Part shown: piece by piece, positions 18,723-27,774 of the stretch | Layout: each line of letters starts with the position of its first letter | How positions within the stretch are numbered: position 1 is the first letter of the stretch | Assembly: GCA_010672825.2 (NCBI GenBank) | Contig: JAAHFU020000001.1 | Location: 1,612,001 to 1,676,000, forward strand | Source of the DNA: Leptolyngbya sp. SIO1E4 | GTDB taxonomy: Bacteria; Cyanobacteriota; Cyanobacteriia; Phormidesmidales; Phormidesmidaceae | Direction: 5' to 3' | Length of the DNA: 64,000 nt | Translations under genes and position numbers: made by a program | Notes under the pieces: model-generated | The model's database searches: none | The model's input: only the letters and a program-made list of their open reading frames with translations | What the model was told of the DNA's origin: nothing

Positions 18723-18786
18723 AGGAACCCGGTTTCTCTCAAACCCCAGCCATTCTCTGGTTAAGCTTTTTAGAAACCGGGTTCCT
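18723..18786. repeat. Perfect 15-bp inverted repeat between convergent genes
   Basis: AGGAACCCGGTTTCT (18723-18737) is the exact reverse complement of 18772-18786, with 34 bases between. It fills the gap between the DUF815 and Psb32 genes and could fold as a bidirectional terminator. The arm sequence looks like a dispersed cyanobacterial repeat, but only this pair is present here. Confidence 0.8.
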
Positions 18787-18816
18787 GCCAACACTCAGTT
18801 GTCGAACTCACGTAGC

Positions 18817-19650
18817 CTACGTCTCCGAGGTGGAAGACGAACTCCCAAAGCTCGGTGTTAAGAACGCAACGAGGAAGCCAATTGCAAACCCAGCAATATT
18901 GCGAACCAGGGGAACCCAGTCACTGGTGCGGCTGACGACTGGCCCAATCCCGAAGGCCACAAATAAAATGCCCCACAGAGGAGAAAAGATGAGCACCCAT
19001 TGCCAGGCAATTAACTGACCTTGTTTACGGGGATGGGCGGCAAACCCACATATCAAACCACCCACAATAGAGGTGATGAGGGTCAGAATCCACTGCTCTT
19101 GAGGCAGTCCGGGCACGACAGCACACCCATTGCGGCGCAAGCAGGTTTCAATAGACTCCAGCGAATCGATAATGGCTCGATCCTCACCGTTGTCACGGAC
19201 AAAAAACTGATTGCCGTAGCGGGTCTGTAACTCAATCCAGAATGTCCGCGGCAGCAAATCATAAAGCGCTTGGCCCACACTGAAATTCAGCAAGTTACCG
19301 CCGCGTGGATCGGCGACTAGCATGACGCTGTGGTCATCTAAGCCCCAAAACTTTTTAACCGCTCTGCCTGGGGTGCGATCGTACTGGGTAAGGACGCGCA
19401 ACTTCCAACCACTTTCTTCTTCGAACGCCTTGAGCTGCTCGTTCAGCTGCACCTCTTGGACGCTGGTCAAAGATTTGGCTAAGTCAATCACCAGGGTCGG
19501 TTCATCCGGCAACAGATCGGGATTGTCGTAAGCAACAGCCGTTGGCGTGGCAAATGACCACAAGCAGACACTCACTAAAAACGTTAGAAGCCATTGCAAC
19601 GAGCGTTTGAAAAGTAATGATCGTGTCGGAGTACCCATAGAGTGCAGCAC
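18817..19650 (-). CDS. psb32: TPM-domain thylakoid protein Psb32
   Basis: A signal peptide (hydrophobic about residues 16-40, ending ATPTAVAY) is followed by a TPM domain (about 45-185) with DLAKSLT, GWKLRVLTQYDRTPG and NLLNFSVGQALYDLLP, close to cyanobacterial Psb32, a protein linked to photosystem II repair and protection. Three hydrophobic segments follow (about 187-207, 218-238, 245-262), giving a lumenal TPM domain and C-terminal membrane part. It starts at MLHSMG or four codons later at MGTPTRS. Some relatives are named thylakoid acid phosphatase-like; I prefer Psb32. Confidence 0.82.
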   Translation of the reverse strand: MLHSMGTPTRSLLFKRSLQWLLTFLVSVCLWSFATPTAVAYDNPDLLPDEPTLVIDLAKSLTSVQEVQLNEQLKAFEEESGWKLRVLTQYDRTPGRAVKKFWGLDDHSVMLVADPRGGNLLNFSVGQALYDLLPRTFWIELQTRYGNQFFVRDNGEDRAIIDSLESIETCLRRNGCAVVPGLPQEQWILTLITSIVGGLICGFAAHPRKQGQLIAWQWVLIFSPLWGILFVAFGIGPVVSRTSDWVPLVRNIAGFAIGFLVAFLTPSFGSSSSTSET

Positions 19651-19744
19651 CGTTCTAATAAGCGACTGAGTGAAAGCGGGGCCTTAATAATATGCGCCCC
19701 TTTGTTTACACATGTTTACCTTATTCTAAGGTATCTGGTGGAGA

Positions 19745-20371
19745 TTAGTCGCGGTCAGACGTTGGAGGACTCTCCAGGTCTGTACTGGGGTTAGCGGCCG
19801 TTGAAGGTGCTAACCCCGCTTCAGCCGTATTCGGCGATCGCTGAGAAGCCGCAGCAGCAGTGGCTTCTTCCGCCAGGGAAACTGGGGGATGTGGAGCAAA
19901 CCGACTGTGCCCAGAGGGATGAGAGGAGCGCGACACCTCTGACTGGGTGGGCAACGAGTTAACAGCGGGCGTTTTACCGGGAGACAAGCGACGGCGATCG
20001 CGCAGGTTGGGTCGGGTCAGGGTTTTCCAGGCAGCCCGCACACCGACCAGAACGCTACGGGTACTCACTTGCATACGCTGAGCCTGTTTCCGAACGTTAC
20101 TCACGCTGTGATCGACTTTTTGAGCGACTCGACTCGCGTTTTGTACGCCTTCGGTCATATCGTCAGTTAGCTCAGTAATTTCTAGACTGGTTAACCGAAT
20201 AGATTCTAAAGTTGGCGGCAGCTCTCGACTGAGGGTGTCACACAGTTTCTCAACACTTCGAGCAGCCCGGCTCAGCTCTATAACAGTGGGCACTAACACC
20301 ACCAACACAACCGTCAGACTGATGGATACTAGCAGAAATGAAAGTGCTAACCAGAAAAGGGGGTTAATCAC
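19745..20371 (-). CDS. DUF948-like membrane protein
   Basis: One N-terminal transmembrane helix (about residues 5-30) precedes a helical segment with regularly spaced hydrophobics (AARSVEKLCDTLSRELPPTLESIRLTS split over 35-65), as in DUF948 proteins. The C-terminal third is low-complexity Ser/Ala/Pro. It follows the YtxH gene by about 26 bp on the same strand, so an operon is likely. Function unknown; an envelope or stress role is suggested only by the neighbours. Confidence 0.8.
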   Translation of the reverse strand: MINPLFWLALSFLLVSISLTVVLVVLVPTVIELSRAARSVEKLCDTLSRELPPTLESIRLTSLEITELTDDMTEGVQNASRVAQKVDHSVSNVRKQAQRMQVSTRSVLVGVRAAWKTLTRPNLRDRRRLSPGKTPAVNSLPTQSEVSRSSHPSGHSRFAPHPPVSLAEEATAAAASQRSPNTAEAGLAPSTAANPSTDLESPPTSDRD

Positions 20372-20397
20372 AATACAGCTCAGGGGACAAAATGGGC

Positions 20398-20730
20398 TTA
20401 ATTTTCATAATCCGAAGCGGGGGATGGCTCTTGTTCGGACAGGGTCGAATATTCTCGTTCGGTCGCGGCTTGCCCTGCAGCGATCGCCTCCCGTAGCCGC
20501 ACCAAGGTTTGCTCCCAGTTACGCAACGTGGTTTCAGACAGGCGATCGGTCTGTAACTGCAGGGAGGTCGCTAAATCCTCCACCATTTCCGGCAAAGCAT
20601 CTGCTGACTTGCGCAAAAACTGTCGCGTTTCCCGTCCTGGCCGAGGAGCCACTAATAGACCTGTAATGGTACCAATCGCGGTCCCCATCAACACCCCCCC
20701 TAAAAATGCACCAGACTTATTACCTGCCAT
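20398..20730 (-). CDS. YtxH domain-containing protein
   Basis: Small protein (110 aa) starting with a glycine-rich hydrophobic segment (GAFLGGVLMGTAIGTITGLLVAPRPGRETR), the signature of the YtxH/gas-vesicle-like family, followed by a coiled helical tail. The family is often stress-induced in bacteria and membrane-associated, with no known biochemical activity. It is the middle gene of a likely operon with the DUF948 gene downstream and a small membrane protein upstream. Confidence 0.85.
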   Translation of the reverse strand: MAGNKSGAFLGGVLMGTAIGTITGLLVAPRPGRETRQFLRKSADALPEMVEDLATSLQLQTDRLSETTLRNWEQTLVRLREAIAAGQAATEREYSTLSEQEPSPASDYEN

Positions 20731-20808
20731 TTTGCCAAGGCTCCTTACTCAATCGCGAAATTGACTCACCCGAGTTTGCCACGTCCGCAGGATATCCCGT
20801 CTTCTCAA

Positions 20809-21138
20809 TTACCGAAGACGCAGCAGTCTACGCCGCCGTCGGCCTCCGCTTCGCAACAGCCGTAACCCGAGCAAAGCCAGCGCCAAAATCCGTCGGAATT
20901 GCTGGAGCTGCGCCTCAAGGCGGCCATATCTTTCGCGCAGAGAAGCAGTAGCCTGCTGCCCTCGCAAAATCAGGTCAGGCGTTCTGTCTGGGTTCAGCGC
21001 CCAATGAGTATGACGTTCCCAAGCGGCAAGCATGACGGCAAACCCAGCCAACGCTTGCCTCACCCGCCAAATGCGCCAGGCGACATAAAACCCGAAAAGG
21101 GCGATTGCAATGTTCAGACCAATAACAACCTGTATCAC
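20809..21138 (-). CDS. Small membrane protein with basic tail, function unknown
   Basis: One N-terminal transmembrane helix (about residues 3-22) is followed by a basic helical stretch and a second hydrophobic segment (about 86-94), and the tail ends in a run of arginines (SGGRRRRRLLRLR). I do not recognise the family. It is first in a three-gene set with YtxH and DUF948 proteins (gap 78 bp), a grouping that suggests a membrane-associated unit. Confidence 0.65.
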   Translation of the reverse strand: MIQVVIGLNIAIALFGFYVAWRIWRVRQALAGFAVMLAAWERHTHWALNPDRTPDLILRGQQATASLRERYGRLEAQLQQFRRILALALLGLRLLRSGGRRRRRLLRLR

Positions 21139-21543
21139 AGAAGATTCCAGAGGAAAGACAGAAGGATGCTACGGTTGCAGTTTAACCTTATCCAACAATT
21201 TTCCAGGTTATACAAGTCACTGACGGGGTAGCGACGCGCTGCTCGTATTGGCTCCGTTGTCTCCCTAACAGGCGCATCTGCCCACGAGAGCGCCTTTCTA
21301 GCGACTCTCATCGACACCTATAATTTCTTAAACAAAATTTACTTTTCGGGCTTGCTCCCGTCAACACAATATTTTTTGGCATGGTTAGCAGTTCGTCTCG
21401 CTCAATGCGGTCTCAAAACACCCGCGTCTCCTCCCTGCAATCCGCGCTGTCATATACGGCCTACCGTAAAATTTGGGCTCGATCTGAATTTGGTAGCGTC
21501 ATTCATCTACCGTATTGAACGTTGCCTCTTTTTTGCCAAGGTC
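21139..21543. other. Divergent intergenic region before the SLH protein gene
   Basis: Contains the promoters of the small membrane protein (minus) and the SLH protein (plus). The plus frame is open from a TTG at 21352, but that stretch has no domain and an odd composition, so I treat it as upstream sequence. No repeat or RNA was seen. Confidence 0.5.
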
Positions 21544-23709
21544 ATGGTTCAGCGTGTGCTCTACGTCGATCCGTCTCGCGGTCAAGATAGCCAAGCGGGG
21601 GAGTCCGCGAGTCAACCCCTGAAGACCCTTTCTGAAGCCCTGCGTCGCAGTCAGGTCGATACGGTGATTCACCTCAAGGCAGGGTTATATACCGCGAGTA
21701 GCGGTGAGCAATTCCCCCTGACCATTCCCCCTGACTGCCAGGTTATTGGGGAAACTGGGGGCGATCGCCCGGCCACCATCCTGCAAGGTAGCGGCACCGT
21801 TCAAAATCCCAGTTTGGGGACCCAGGCCGTCACCTGCATTCTGCTAGAGGGCGCAGCCTTGAAATCCGTAACCCTGGTGAACACCCAGGCCCAAGGTATT
21901 GGGGTATGGATGGCGGCAGGCCACACTCACTTGCAAGACGTCGTCGCCCTGAAATGTGGCCAGTACGGGGGGGTGGTGTTGGGCAAAGCTTTGCCGACGG
22001 TTGAAAAAAGCGTGTTTGAGGGTTGCGGCGTTGCCGGCATTACCTTTTTAAATCAGGGCAAAGGCCAGCTTGAACAAGTCACCTGTCGCGATAATGGCAC
22101 AGGCATTTTGGTGCAAAACTCGGCCTCTCCATTGGTTCAGGCCTGCCGATTGGAACAGAACAAAACAGGCATTCAAATCACGGATACGGCCAATCCAGTC
22201 CTGCGGAGCAATCGCGTCACCAACAACCAAACCTATGGCCTGCATCTCACAGGGCAGGCCACGGCTGATTTGGGGCAGTCTCAAGCCCATGGCAACAATA
22301 TCTTGCGGCACAACGGTCAGGCAGATATCAACAATGGCAGCCGGCGATCGCTGCTGACCTGCGGCAATGATCTGTTACCCCAACGGTTAGAAGGGCGGGT
22401 TGAGCTGATCGCCAGTGAACTCCCAGATGCCTCAGCGGTGCCACCGCGCCTATTTGAACAACCCGCTAACGTACCTGCGGTTCGCCCCCCCAGCCAGCCC
22501 CCGCCTGAACGAGCTCAACCACCCACACCGCAGGGGTCAGTTCAATTTAGCGATATGGCTAGCCACTGGGCTGGGCCGTTTGTAGATGGGTTAGCCCAGG
22601 CAGGGGCTATTGCAGGATTTGAAGACGGCACCTTTCGCCCCCAGCAGCGAGTGACCCGAGCAGAGTTTGCGGCTTTTGTCTTGGCAAGTTTTCCAGATCG
22701 CCCCGAGAAAAATCCGCCGGTTCAGTTCAAAGATGTTTCCCGCGGGTTTTGGGCCAGCGCGGCCTTATCCAAAGCCCATGCTACGGGTTTTCTGACGGGG
22801 TATCCCAACGGCACCATGCGCCCCAATGAACCGATTACCAGAATTCAGGCGATCGTCGCTGTGGCCAATGGGCTGGGGTTAACCGGGGGCAGGGTAGATG
22901 AGATCGGTATTTATCGCGATCGCGCCCAGGTACCTAGCTATGCCGTAGATGCGCTGGCGACTGCAACCCAGCGGCGGCTGGTGGTTAACTATCCTGAACC
23001 ACTAGTCTTGCGGCCTTTAGAGCCCATGACGCGGGGCGAGGTGTCGGCGCTGATTTACCAGGGGCGAGTGAGCTTAGGAAAGTCGAACGCCCTGGAATCC
23101 TCGTATGTTGTGCAACCTGATGCGACTCAACCCCTCTTTAGTGACCTCACCGGGCACTGGGCCGCTGACTTCATCCGAGGGCTCGCCGACCTCACCCTGG
23201 TCAGCGGCATGAGTGATGGCACCTTTTCTCCCAATACCCCTATGAATCGGGCGCAATTCGCGGCCCTGGTGGTCAAGGCTTTTCCGCTCGCGCCGCAGCG
23301 GGAGGCAACGGTCTTTAGCGACGTGCCCCCGAGCTTTTGGGGTGCTGATGCGATCCAGGCCGCCTATCGCGGGGGGTTTATGTCAGGCTTCCCCGATCAA
23401 ACCTTTGGCCCTGATAATGCCTTGGTGCGAGTGCAAACCTGGGTCGCGTTAGTCAATGGGCTGAACTGGGAAGACCCGTCTGTGAATCTCAACCCGTTAG
23501 GACGCTTCACTGACTACACGACTCTCCCCCGCTACGCCTTGCAGGCGACGGCCACCGCGGCTGAGAAAAAGCTGATCCTTAACTACCCCGATCGCACCTT
23601 ATTACGCCCTAACCAGGTCGCAACCCGTGCAGACGTCTGTGCCTCGGTATATCAGGCCCTTGTCGCCCTCCAGCGAGTACCGGCTATTCGCTCTGATTAC
23701 AGTGTTTGA
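21544..23709 (+). CDS. Surface protein: right-handed beta-helix (DUF1565-like) plus SLH domains
   Basis: I chose the ATG at 21544 (MVQRVLYVDPSRGQD), where homology to DUF1565 proteins begins. A TTG at 21352 would add 64 residues without domain character. The first 280 residues form a parallel beta-helix (NxxGIxL-type turns such as NGTGILVQN, NKTGIQIT). A Pro-rich linker follows, then SLH modules in two blocks (about 333-515 and 530-715) with FSDMASHWA, GFEDGTFRPQQ and VTRAEFA motifs. SLH modules bind secondary cell-wall polymers at the peptidoglycan or outer membrane. No clear signal peptide is visible from this start, which is odd for an SLH protein and may mean the true start lies upstream. 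The gene ends 8 bp from the radical SAM stop. Confidence 0.82.
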   Translation: MVQRVLYVDPSRGQDSQAGESASQPLKTLSEALRRSQVDTVIHLKAGLYTASSGEQFPLTIPPDCQVIGETGGDRPATILQGSGTVQNPSLGTQAVTCILLEGAALKSVTLVNTQAQGIGVWMAAGHTHLQDVVALKCGQYGGVVLGKALPTVEKSVFEGCGVAGITFLNQGKGQLEQVTCRDNGTGILVQNSASPLVQACRLEQNKTGIQITDTANPVLRSNRVTNNQTYGLHLTGQATADLGQSQAHGNNILRHNGQADINNGSRRSLLTCGNDLLPQRLEGRVELIASELPDASAVPPRLFEQPANVPAVRPPSQPPPERAQPPTPQGSVQFSDMASHWAGPFVDGLAQAGAIAGFEDGTFRPQQRVTRAEFAAFVLASFPDRPEKNPPVQFKDVSRGFWASAALSKAHATGFLTGYPNGTMRPNEPITRIQAIVAVANGLGLTGGRVDEIGIYRDRAQVPSYAVDALATATQRRLVVNYPEPLVLRPLEPMTRGEVSALIYQGRVSLGKSNALESSYVVQPDATQPLFSDLTGHWAADFIRGLADLTLVSGMSDGTFSPNTPMNRAQFAALVVKAFPLAPQREATVFSDVPPSFWGADAIQAAYRGGFMSGFPDQTFGPDNALVRVQTWVALVNGLNWEDPSVNLNPLGRFTDYTTLPRYALQATATAAEKKLILNYPDRTLLRPNQVATRADVCASVYQALVALQRVPAIRSDYSV

Positions 23710-23717
23710 CTGCGAGA

Positions 23718-24794
23718 TTACACTTCGCCCCAGCCTGGCTGCAGCCACCGCATTAAAGGCGTATAGACCTTGAAATAGGCTACGGATCCCAGTTGTCGTA
23801 ACTGAGCTTTAGCGGGGGTATCGGCTCCCATGCAGCGCTGACACACCGGATTTTTGACCTGTAAACGATTGAAGCCCTCACGCAAGCCGCAGGCTGGCCC
23901 CCCCTGCAAGATGCTTTGCAGCGAGGCTTGGGTCGCGTTGCCTAAAGGAATCTGCCCTTCAAAGTCTTTACAACAGGGCACCACCGTCCCATCGTAGAGA
24001 ACCCCTGCCTGCCGCGAAGCACCATTGCAGTAACCAAATTCAGCCGGGATCACCGTCTCAGACTCAACGTTCCCCCAGCTATCTAAGGGAAAGGTTTCTA
24101 GCACCAGTTTGGGGTGTAAAGGGATCAGCTGCCAGCGACCAGGCCGATACCGGGCGATCGCAGTTTCTAATGCTGCACTATCGGGTGCCCCTGGCACCCC
24201 TTTCAAGAAGCGCTGTGCCCAGGCCATCAATTCCTGGCGCATTTGAGACTTGCCCTCAATCACCGCCATCTGCTTATGGGGCACCAGAAAGGGATGAGGC
24301 GTGGTGTCTAAAAATTTCACGTGCACCCGAGTCGACGACTGCTCGTCCTTCAAATTGGCCTGAATATAGTCAATAATCCCCTCAAAGTAAGCTTCAGGCT
24401 GTAAGCGAGGCGGGGCTCCCCGCAATTGAAAAGTGTGAGGATCTGGGGTTTGCAGTGAAATGGTGACTTTGGGTAAGCCTGAGCGCACTAACTTGCCAAT
24501 GTGCTCGGGAAAGAGATGAAAGGTACTGCCATTTGTGGTCAGATGCAACCGAATGGAGCGACTCACTGCCATTTGAATCCCCTGGAAAATGTGAGGATAA
24601 ATCAGGGGTTCTCCCATCAGATGGAACGTTACAATCCGCGCTAGCTGTTGCGCTGCGATCTCTTGCAGCAACCTATCTAACAGCGCTAAGTCCATATGGC
24701 CACGGCGACGAGCCATGATGGCATCAGGGCAAAACTCGCATTTGAAGTTGCAGACGTTGGTCACTTCAAGATGCAAGCGATCAAGTTTCAACAT
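23718..24794 (-). CDS. Radical SAM/SPASM-like protein
   Basis: The N terminus has C-x3-C-x2-C (C15, C19, C22; CNFKCEFC), binding the [4Fe-4S] cluster that cleaves SAM, followed by HLMGEPLIYP, typical of radical SAM enzymes with SPASM-type auxiliary clusters. C-terminal cysteines (CNGAS, VVPCCKDFEGQ, CQRCMG) fit a SPASM or twitch domain. Length 358 aa. No precursor-peptide gene is seen next to it; the family includes peptide- and lipid-modifying enzymes, so the substrate is open. Confidence 0.85.
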   Translation of the reverse strand: MLKLDRLHLEVTNVCNFKCEFCPDAIMARRRGHMDLALLDRLLQEIAAQQLARIVTFHLMGEPLIYPHIFQGIQMAVSRSIRLHLTTNGSTFHLFPEHIGKLVRSGLPKVTISLQTPDPHTFQLRGAPPRLQPEAYFEGIIDYIQANLKDEQSSTRVHVKFLDTTPHPFLVPHKQMAVIEGKSQMRQELMAWAQRFLKGVPGAPDSAALETAIARYRPGRWQLIPLHPKLVLETFPLDSWGNVESETVIPAEFGYCNGASRQAGVLYDGTVVPCCKDFEGQIPLGNATQASLQSILQGGPACGLREGFNRLQVKNPVCQRCMGADTPAKAQLRQLGSVAYFKVYTPLMRWLQPGWGEV

Positions 24795-25275
24795 AGTGTT
24801 ATTCGGAACCTATAAACTGCGTATCAGCGAGTCACAGCAAGGCTGCCAACGCGTTAGTGGCCCCTGCGGGCAACGGGGCATTGAGAGTCCTTAGGGGTTG
24901 TGCGAATCATCCGTGTTTAAGGCAGCAAGCGCCCCTAAATTATCGCATTCAGAAAATATCGCTCACCATCGCCAGCCTCCTCGTCTGCTATCTGAGAATG
25001 GCATCAGCCAGGCTTGAGACCTGCCCTGCCTGAAGGCTGCCATATGATGGATAAGTTTGTAACCTTAGAATGCCAGGGTGCGCAGATAAATATAGAAGGG
25101 AATACTATTCAGTAGCTTTCCCTAGCGGGATTAAGGGAAATTATTCAGCACTGATAGAGCCCTAAACACACTTGTATACACAGCGCCGGAAACTTAGAGG
25201 GAACGCTGATCTCTCCCTTGGCCTGAAGTGAGTTATGGGCGCTGTAAACTCTGTTAGCCTTGAGGAACTCTAGGG
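24795..25275. other. Divergent intergenic region (480 bp)
   Basis: It should hold the promoters of the radical SAM gene (minus) and the cyclase gene (plus). I see a weak hairpin with a TTTCCCT/AGGGAAA stem near 25117-25142, and no gene or RNA. Confidence 0.45.
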
Positions 25276-26847
25276 ATGTGTTCTCAACTGGCCTCCACGG
25301 TGTCAGATTCATCAACGAATGCCCTGGCAGACATCGAACGGCAGCTCCGATGCCTGTTGCCAGCCGATCTATATGCAGCCGCCTGGATAGATCCCTCCCC
25401 GAGTACGTTAATGCGGGTATTTGAGCATTTGCGTACGCTACAGCATATTTTGATCGACTATGGCCCCCGTGATGTTTATGACCAGCCGCCTCAACCCGGT
25501 CAGCCTAGATATTTTTGGCAAGAAGGAACGCTACTGTTTACAGATTTAGCAGGGTTTACCCCCCTGCTAGAAGCTCGTGCAGCAGAAGGCATTGAAGGGG
25601 CAGAACTCCTCCTTAAGCTGATCAATAATTACTTTTCGGAGATGATCGGCATCATTAGTAAATCGAGTGGAAACCTGCTGGAATTTACGGGCGATGCGCT
25701 CCTAGTACAGTTCACGACCGGAGACCCCCGTCGCGATATCGCCCAAGCGATGAATGCGGGGCTGCGGATGCAGCGAGCCATGCATGCTTTTCAGCGGATT
25801 GCGACCCAACAGGGAGCGTTGTCTCTCAGGATGCGGGTGGGAATTCATGCGGGTCGATTTGTAAAAGCCGATATTGGCACCCCCCAACGTATGGCACATG
25901 TGCTGCTTGGACGAGCAGTTACCCTAGCCAAGCGCGCAGAAGGCTCCGGTGCGATCGGACAGGTTGCGCTCACAGAAACGGTCAAAAAACAGCTCAGCGA
26001 TCGCCTGCAGCTCACACCAACGGCCAACCATCACTGGCTAGTTGTGGATAATCTGACTCGTGAGGAATTGGGGGAATACGAAATTACGGTGGCGCGACGG
26101 CGCAACTCGTCCCCGATGTTGTTTGACCGCAGTGTATCTGGGCTCCTCAGTGAAATTAAAGCCGCAATTGATATGGTGGAGCCCTTAGCCAGCTATATGC
26201 CGCGCTCTGTTTTGCAACTGATCGTCGAAACCGCCTCAGAGCGCCGCATTCCCCCTGCCTTTCCGACCATTGCAGTGGCTTTTGTCAACCTGATTGGTCT
26301 ACCAGAGGCCGTCGATGATGCACTGCCAGAAGAAACGGCGGCTTTAGTGTCTTGTTTCTCGAATGCTTTCTCACTCATTAACGGGGTGGTTGAGCTGAAG
26401 GGGGGCATTCTTCAGAAAGTGACTTATCACTCGATCGGCTCGGAGATGCTGATTCATTTTGGGGTTTTGAACCCAGATCCAAGCGACCCGCTGCGAGCTG
26501 CAGCAGCCATGAGCACCGTTCGCGATCTGGTCGAGGCCATTGCCCCACCGACCGTCAAGGGCAAGCCAATTCGGCTTACCTGTCGCATCGGGCTGACCTA
26601 TGGCCCTGTTTTTGCAGCCGAGATTGGGGAAAGACGAGGCCGTAGAGAATTCAATATTTTGGGAGATACGGTCAATACCGCTGCCCGCATCATGAGTCGA
26701 GCAGGGGAAAATGAGATTTGGATGAACCAGGCGATGGAGCGCTGTATCCACCCTGATTTTGCAACTCGGGCTTTAGGCAACCTGCTCTTAAAGGGAAAAG
26801 CCTCACCACAGCCGGTTTACGCGCTAGAGGCTAAGCGACCGGGGTGA
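25276..26847 (+). CDS. Class III nucleotidyl cyclase with two cyclase homology domains
   Basis: Two class III cyclase domains follow one another (about residues 80-270 and 325-515) with no membrane segment. Domain 1 has both metal-binding aspartates (D90 in LFTDLAGF, D140 in TGDALLVQF) but lacks the transition-state Asn (T216 there, with R220 present). Domain 2 has N338 and S389 in place of the two aspartates but has N467 and R471 in LGDTVNTAARI. Together they can supply one complete active site, like the C1/C2 halves of mammalian adenylyl cyclases. The residue at the purine-lysine position in domain 2 looks like His385, so ATP or GTP specificity cannot be told. The short N-terminal part (1-80) has no recognised sensor. 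Soluble; likely makes cAMP or cGMP. Confidence 0.85.
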   Translation: MCSQLASTVSDSSTNALADIERQLRCLLPADLYAAAWIDPSPSTLMRVFEHLRTLQHILIDYGPRDVYDQPPQPGQPRYFWQEGTLLFTDLAGFTPLLEARAAEGIEGAELLLKLINNYFSEMIGIISKSSGNLLEFTGDALLVQFTTGDPRRDIAQAMNAGLRMQRAMHAFQRIATQQGALSLRMRVGIHAGRFVKADIGTPQRMAHVLLGRAVTLAKRAEGSGAIGQVALTETVKKQLSDRLQLTPTANHHWLVVDNLTREELGEYEITVARRRNSSPMLFDRSVSGLLSEIKAAIDMVEPLASYMPRSVLQLIVETASERRIPPAFPTIAVAFVNLIGLPEAVDDALPEETAALVSCFSNAFSLINGVVELKGGILQKVTYHSIGSEMLIHFGVLNPDPSDPLRAAAAMSTVRDLVEAIAPPTVKGKPIRLTCRIGLTYGPVFAAEIGERRGRREFNILGDTVNTAARIMSRAGENEIWMNQAMERCIHPDFATRALGNLLLKGKASPQPVYALEAKRPG

Positions 26848-26897
26848 CCTCAAGCAGCCATAATTAAGGGGATGATTCTCTGTGTGAGCCAGCGCCC

Positions 26898-27533
26898 ATG
26901 CCCTTTTCTCAGACTGCCGTTCCGATCGACAAGATTCGCTACAACGACCAGGGGCTAGTGCCTGCCATCGTGCAGGATTACCTCGACGGCACCGTCTTGA
27001 TGATGGCCTGGATGAACCAGGCTTCTTTGCAGAAAACGCTGGAAACGGAGGAAACCTGGTTCTGGAGTCGATCGCGTCAGGAACTATGGCATAAAGGGGC
27101 AACGTCTGGACACCTGCAGAAAGTGCAAGCCATTCGGTATGACTGCGATAGCGACGCCCTGCTGGTGACGGTAGAGCAAGTGGGAAATGTTGCTTGCCAC
27201 ACTGGGGAACGGAGCTGCTTTCATCAAGTAGATAGCGAAATTGTGCCGCCCCCTGCCGATACCCTCTCTCAGGTATTTGCCGTCATTCGCGATCGCCAAC
27301 GCCATCCCCAAGCGGGCTCTTACACGCAGAAGCTTTTGGCCGGTGGCGACAACAAAATCCTCAAAAAAATTGGTGAAGAAGCCGCTGAAGTCGTCATGGC
27401 CTGCAAGGATGACGATGCAGATGCAATCGCCGGAGAAGTAGCCGATTTGCTGTATCACACACTGGTAGCGATGGCTTATCATCAAGTCGATATCAAAGCG
27501 GTTTATCAAAAGTTGCAAGAACGTCGCCGATAA
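26898..27533 (+). CDS. hisI: Bifunctional HisIE (PR-AMP cyclohydrolase / PR-ATP pyrophosphatase)
   Basis: The N-terminal half (residues 1-120) is phosphoribosyl-AMP cyclohydrolase, with [11 protein letters not shown] and the zinc motif around CHTGERSCF. The C-terminal half (about 125-211) is the phosphoribosyl-ATP pyrophosphatase helical domain with [13 protein letters not shown]. Steps two and three of histidine synthesis. The fused form is usual in cyanobacteria. It lies 50 bp after the cyclase gene on the same strand, but no other his gene is present. Confidence 0.96.
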   Translation: MPFSQTAVPIDKIRYNDQGLVPAIVQDYLDGTVLMMAWMNQASLQKTLETEETWFWSRSRQELWHKGATSGHLQKVQAIRYDCDSDALLVTVEQVGNVACHTGERSCFHQVDSEIVPPPADTLSQVFAVIRDRQRHPQAGSYTQKLLAGGDNKILKKIGEEAAEVVMACKDDDADAIAGEVADLLYHTLVAMAYHQVDIKAVYQKLQERRR

Positions 27534-27641
27534 CCCGACAGACTGCAATCTCACCGATAGAGAATGGGCAAGATAGGGCTACACTGAAGCATTATTTGCA
27601 CAGTTCCTATGAAAATACGATTGACGTATTAACCATGCTTC

Positions 27642-27661
27642 CTTGCTTACGCTTAAGCAAG
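27642..27661 (+). terminator. Hairpin downstream of hisI, possible terminator
   Basis: CTTGCTTA and TAAGCAAG form an 8-bp stem with a 4-base loop about 110 bp after the hisI stop. No T-run follows, so it may also be a leader structure of the MinD-like gene. Confidence 0.4.
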
Positions 27662-27774
27662 CTCCTTTAAGGAACTCGAGGTGATCGATTCGCACAGTGT
27701 GACCGTTCCCGCTCCTTTTTCTGTGGGTGTTCAGGGCTGCGACTTAGCAGTACCTGGCATTGCAACTTGAACTT

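Noticed and set aside
21352..21543. TTG start adding 64 residues to the SLH protein
   Set aside because: The segment has no domain or signal character and the DUF1565-like sequence begins at the ATG at 21544.
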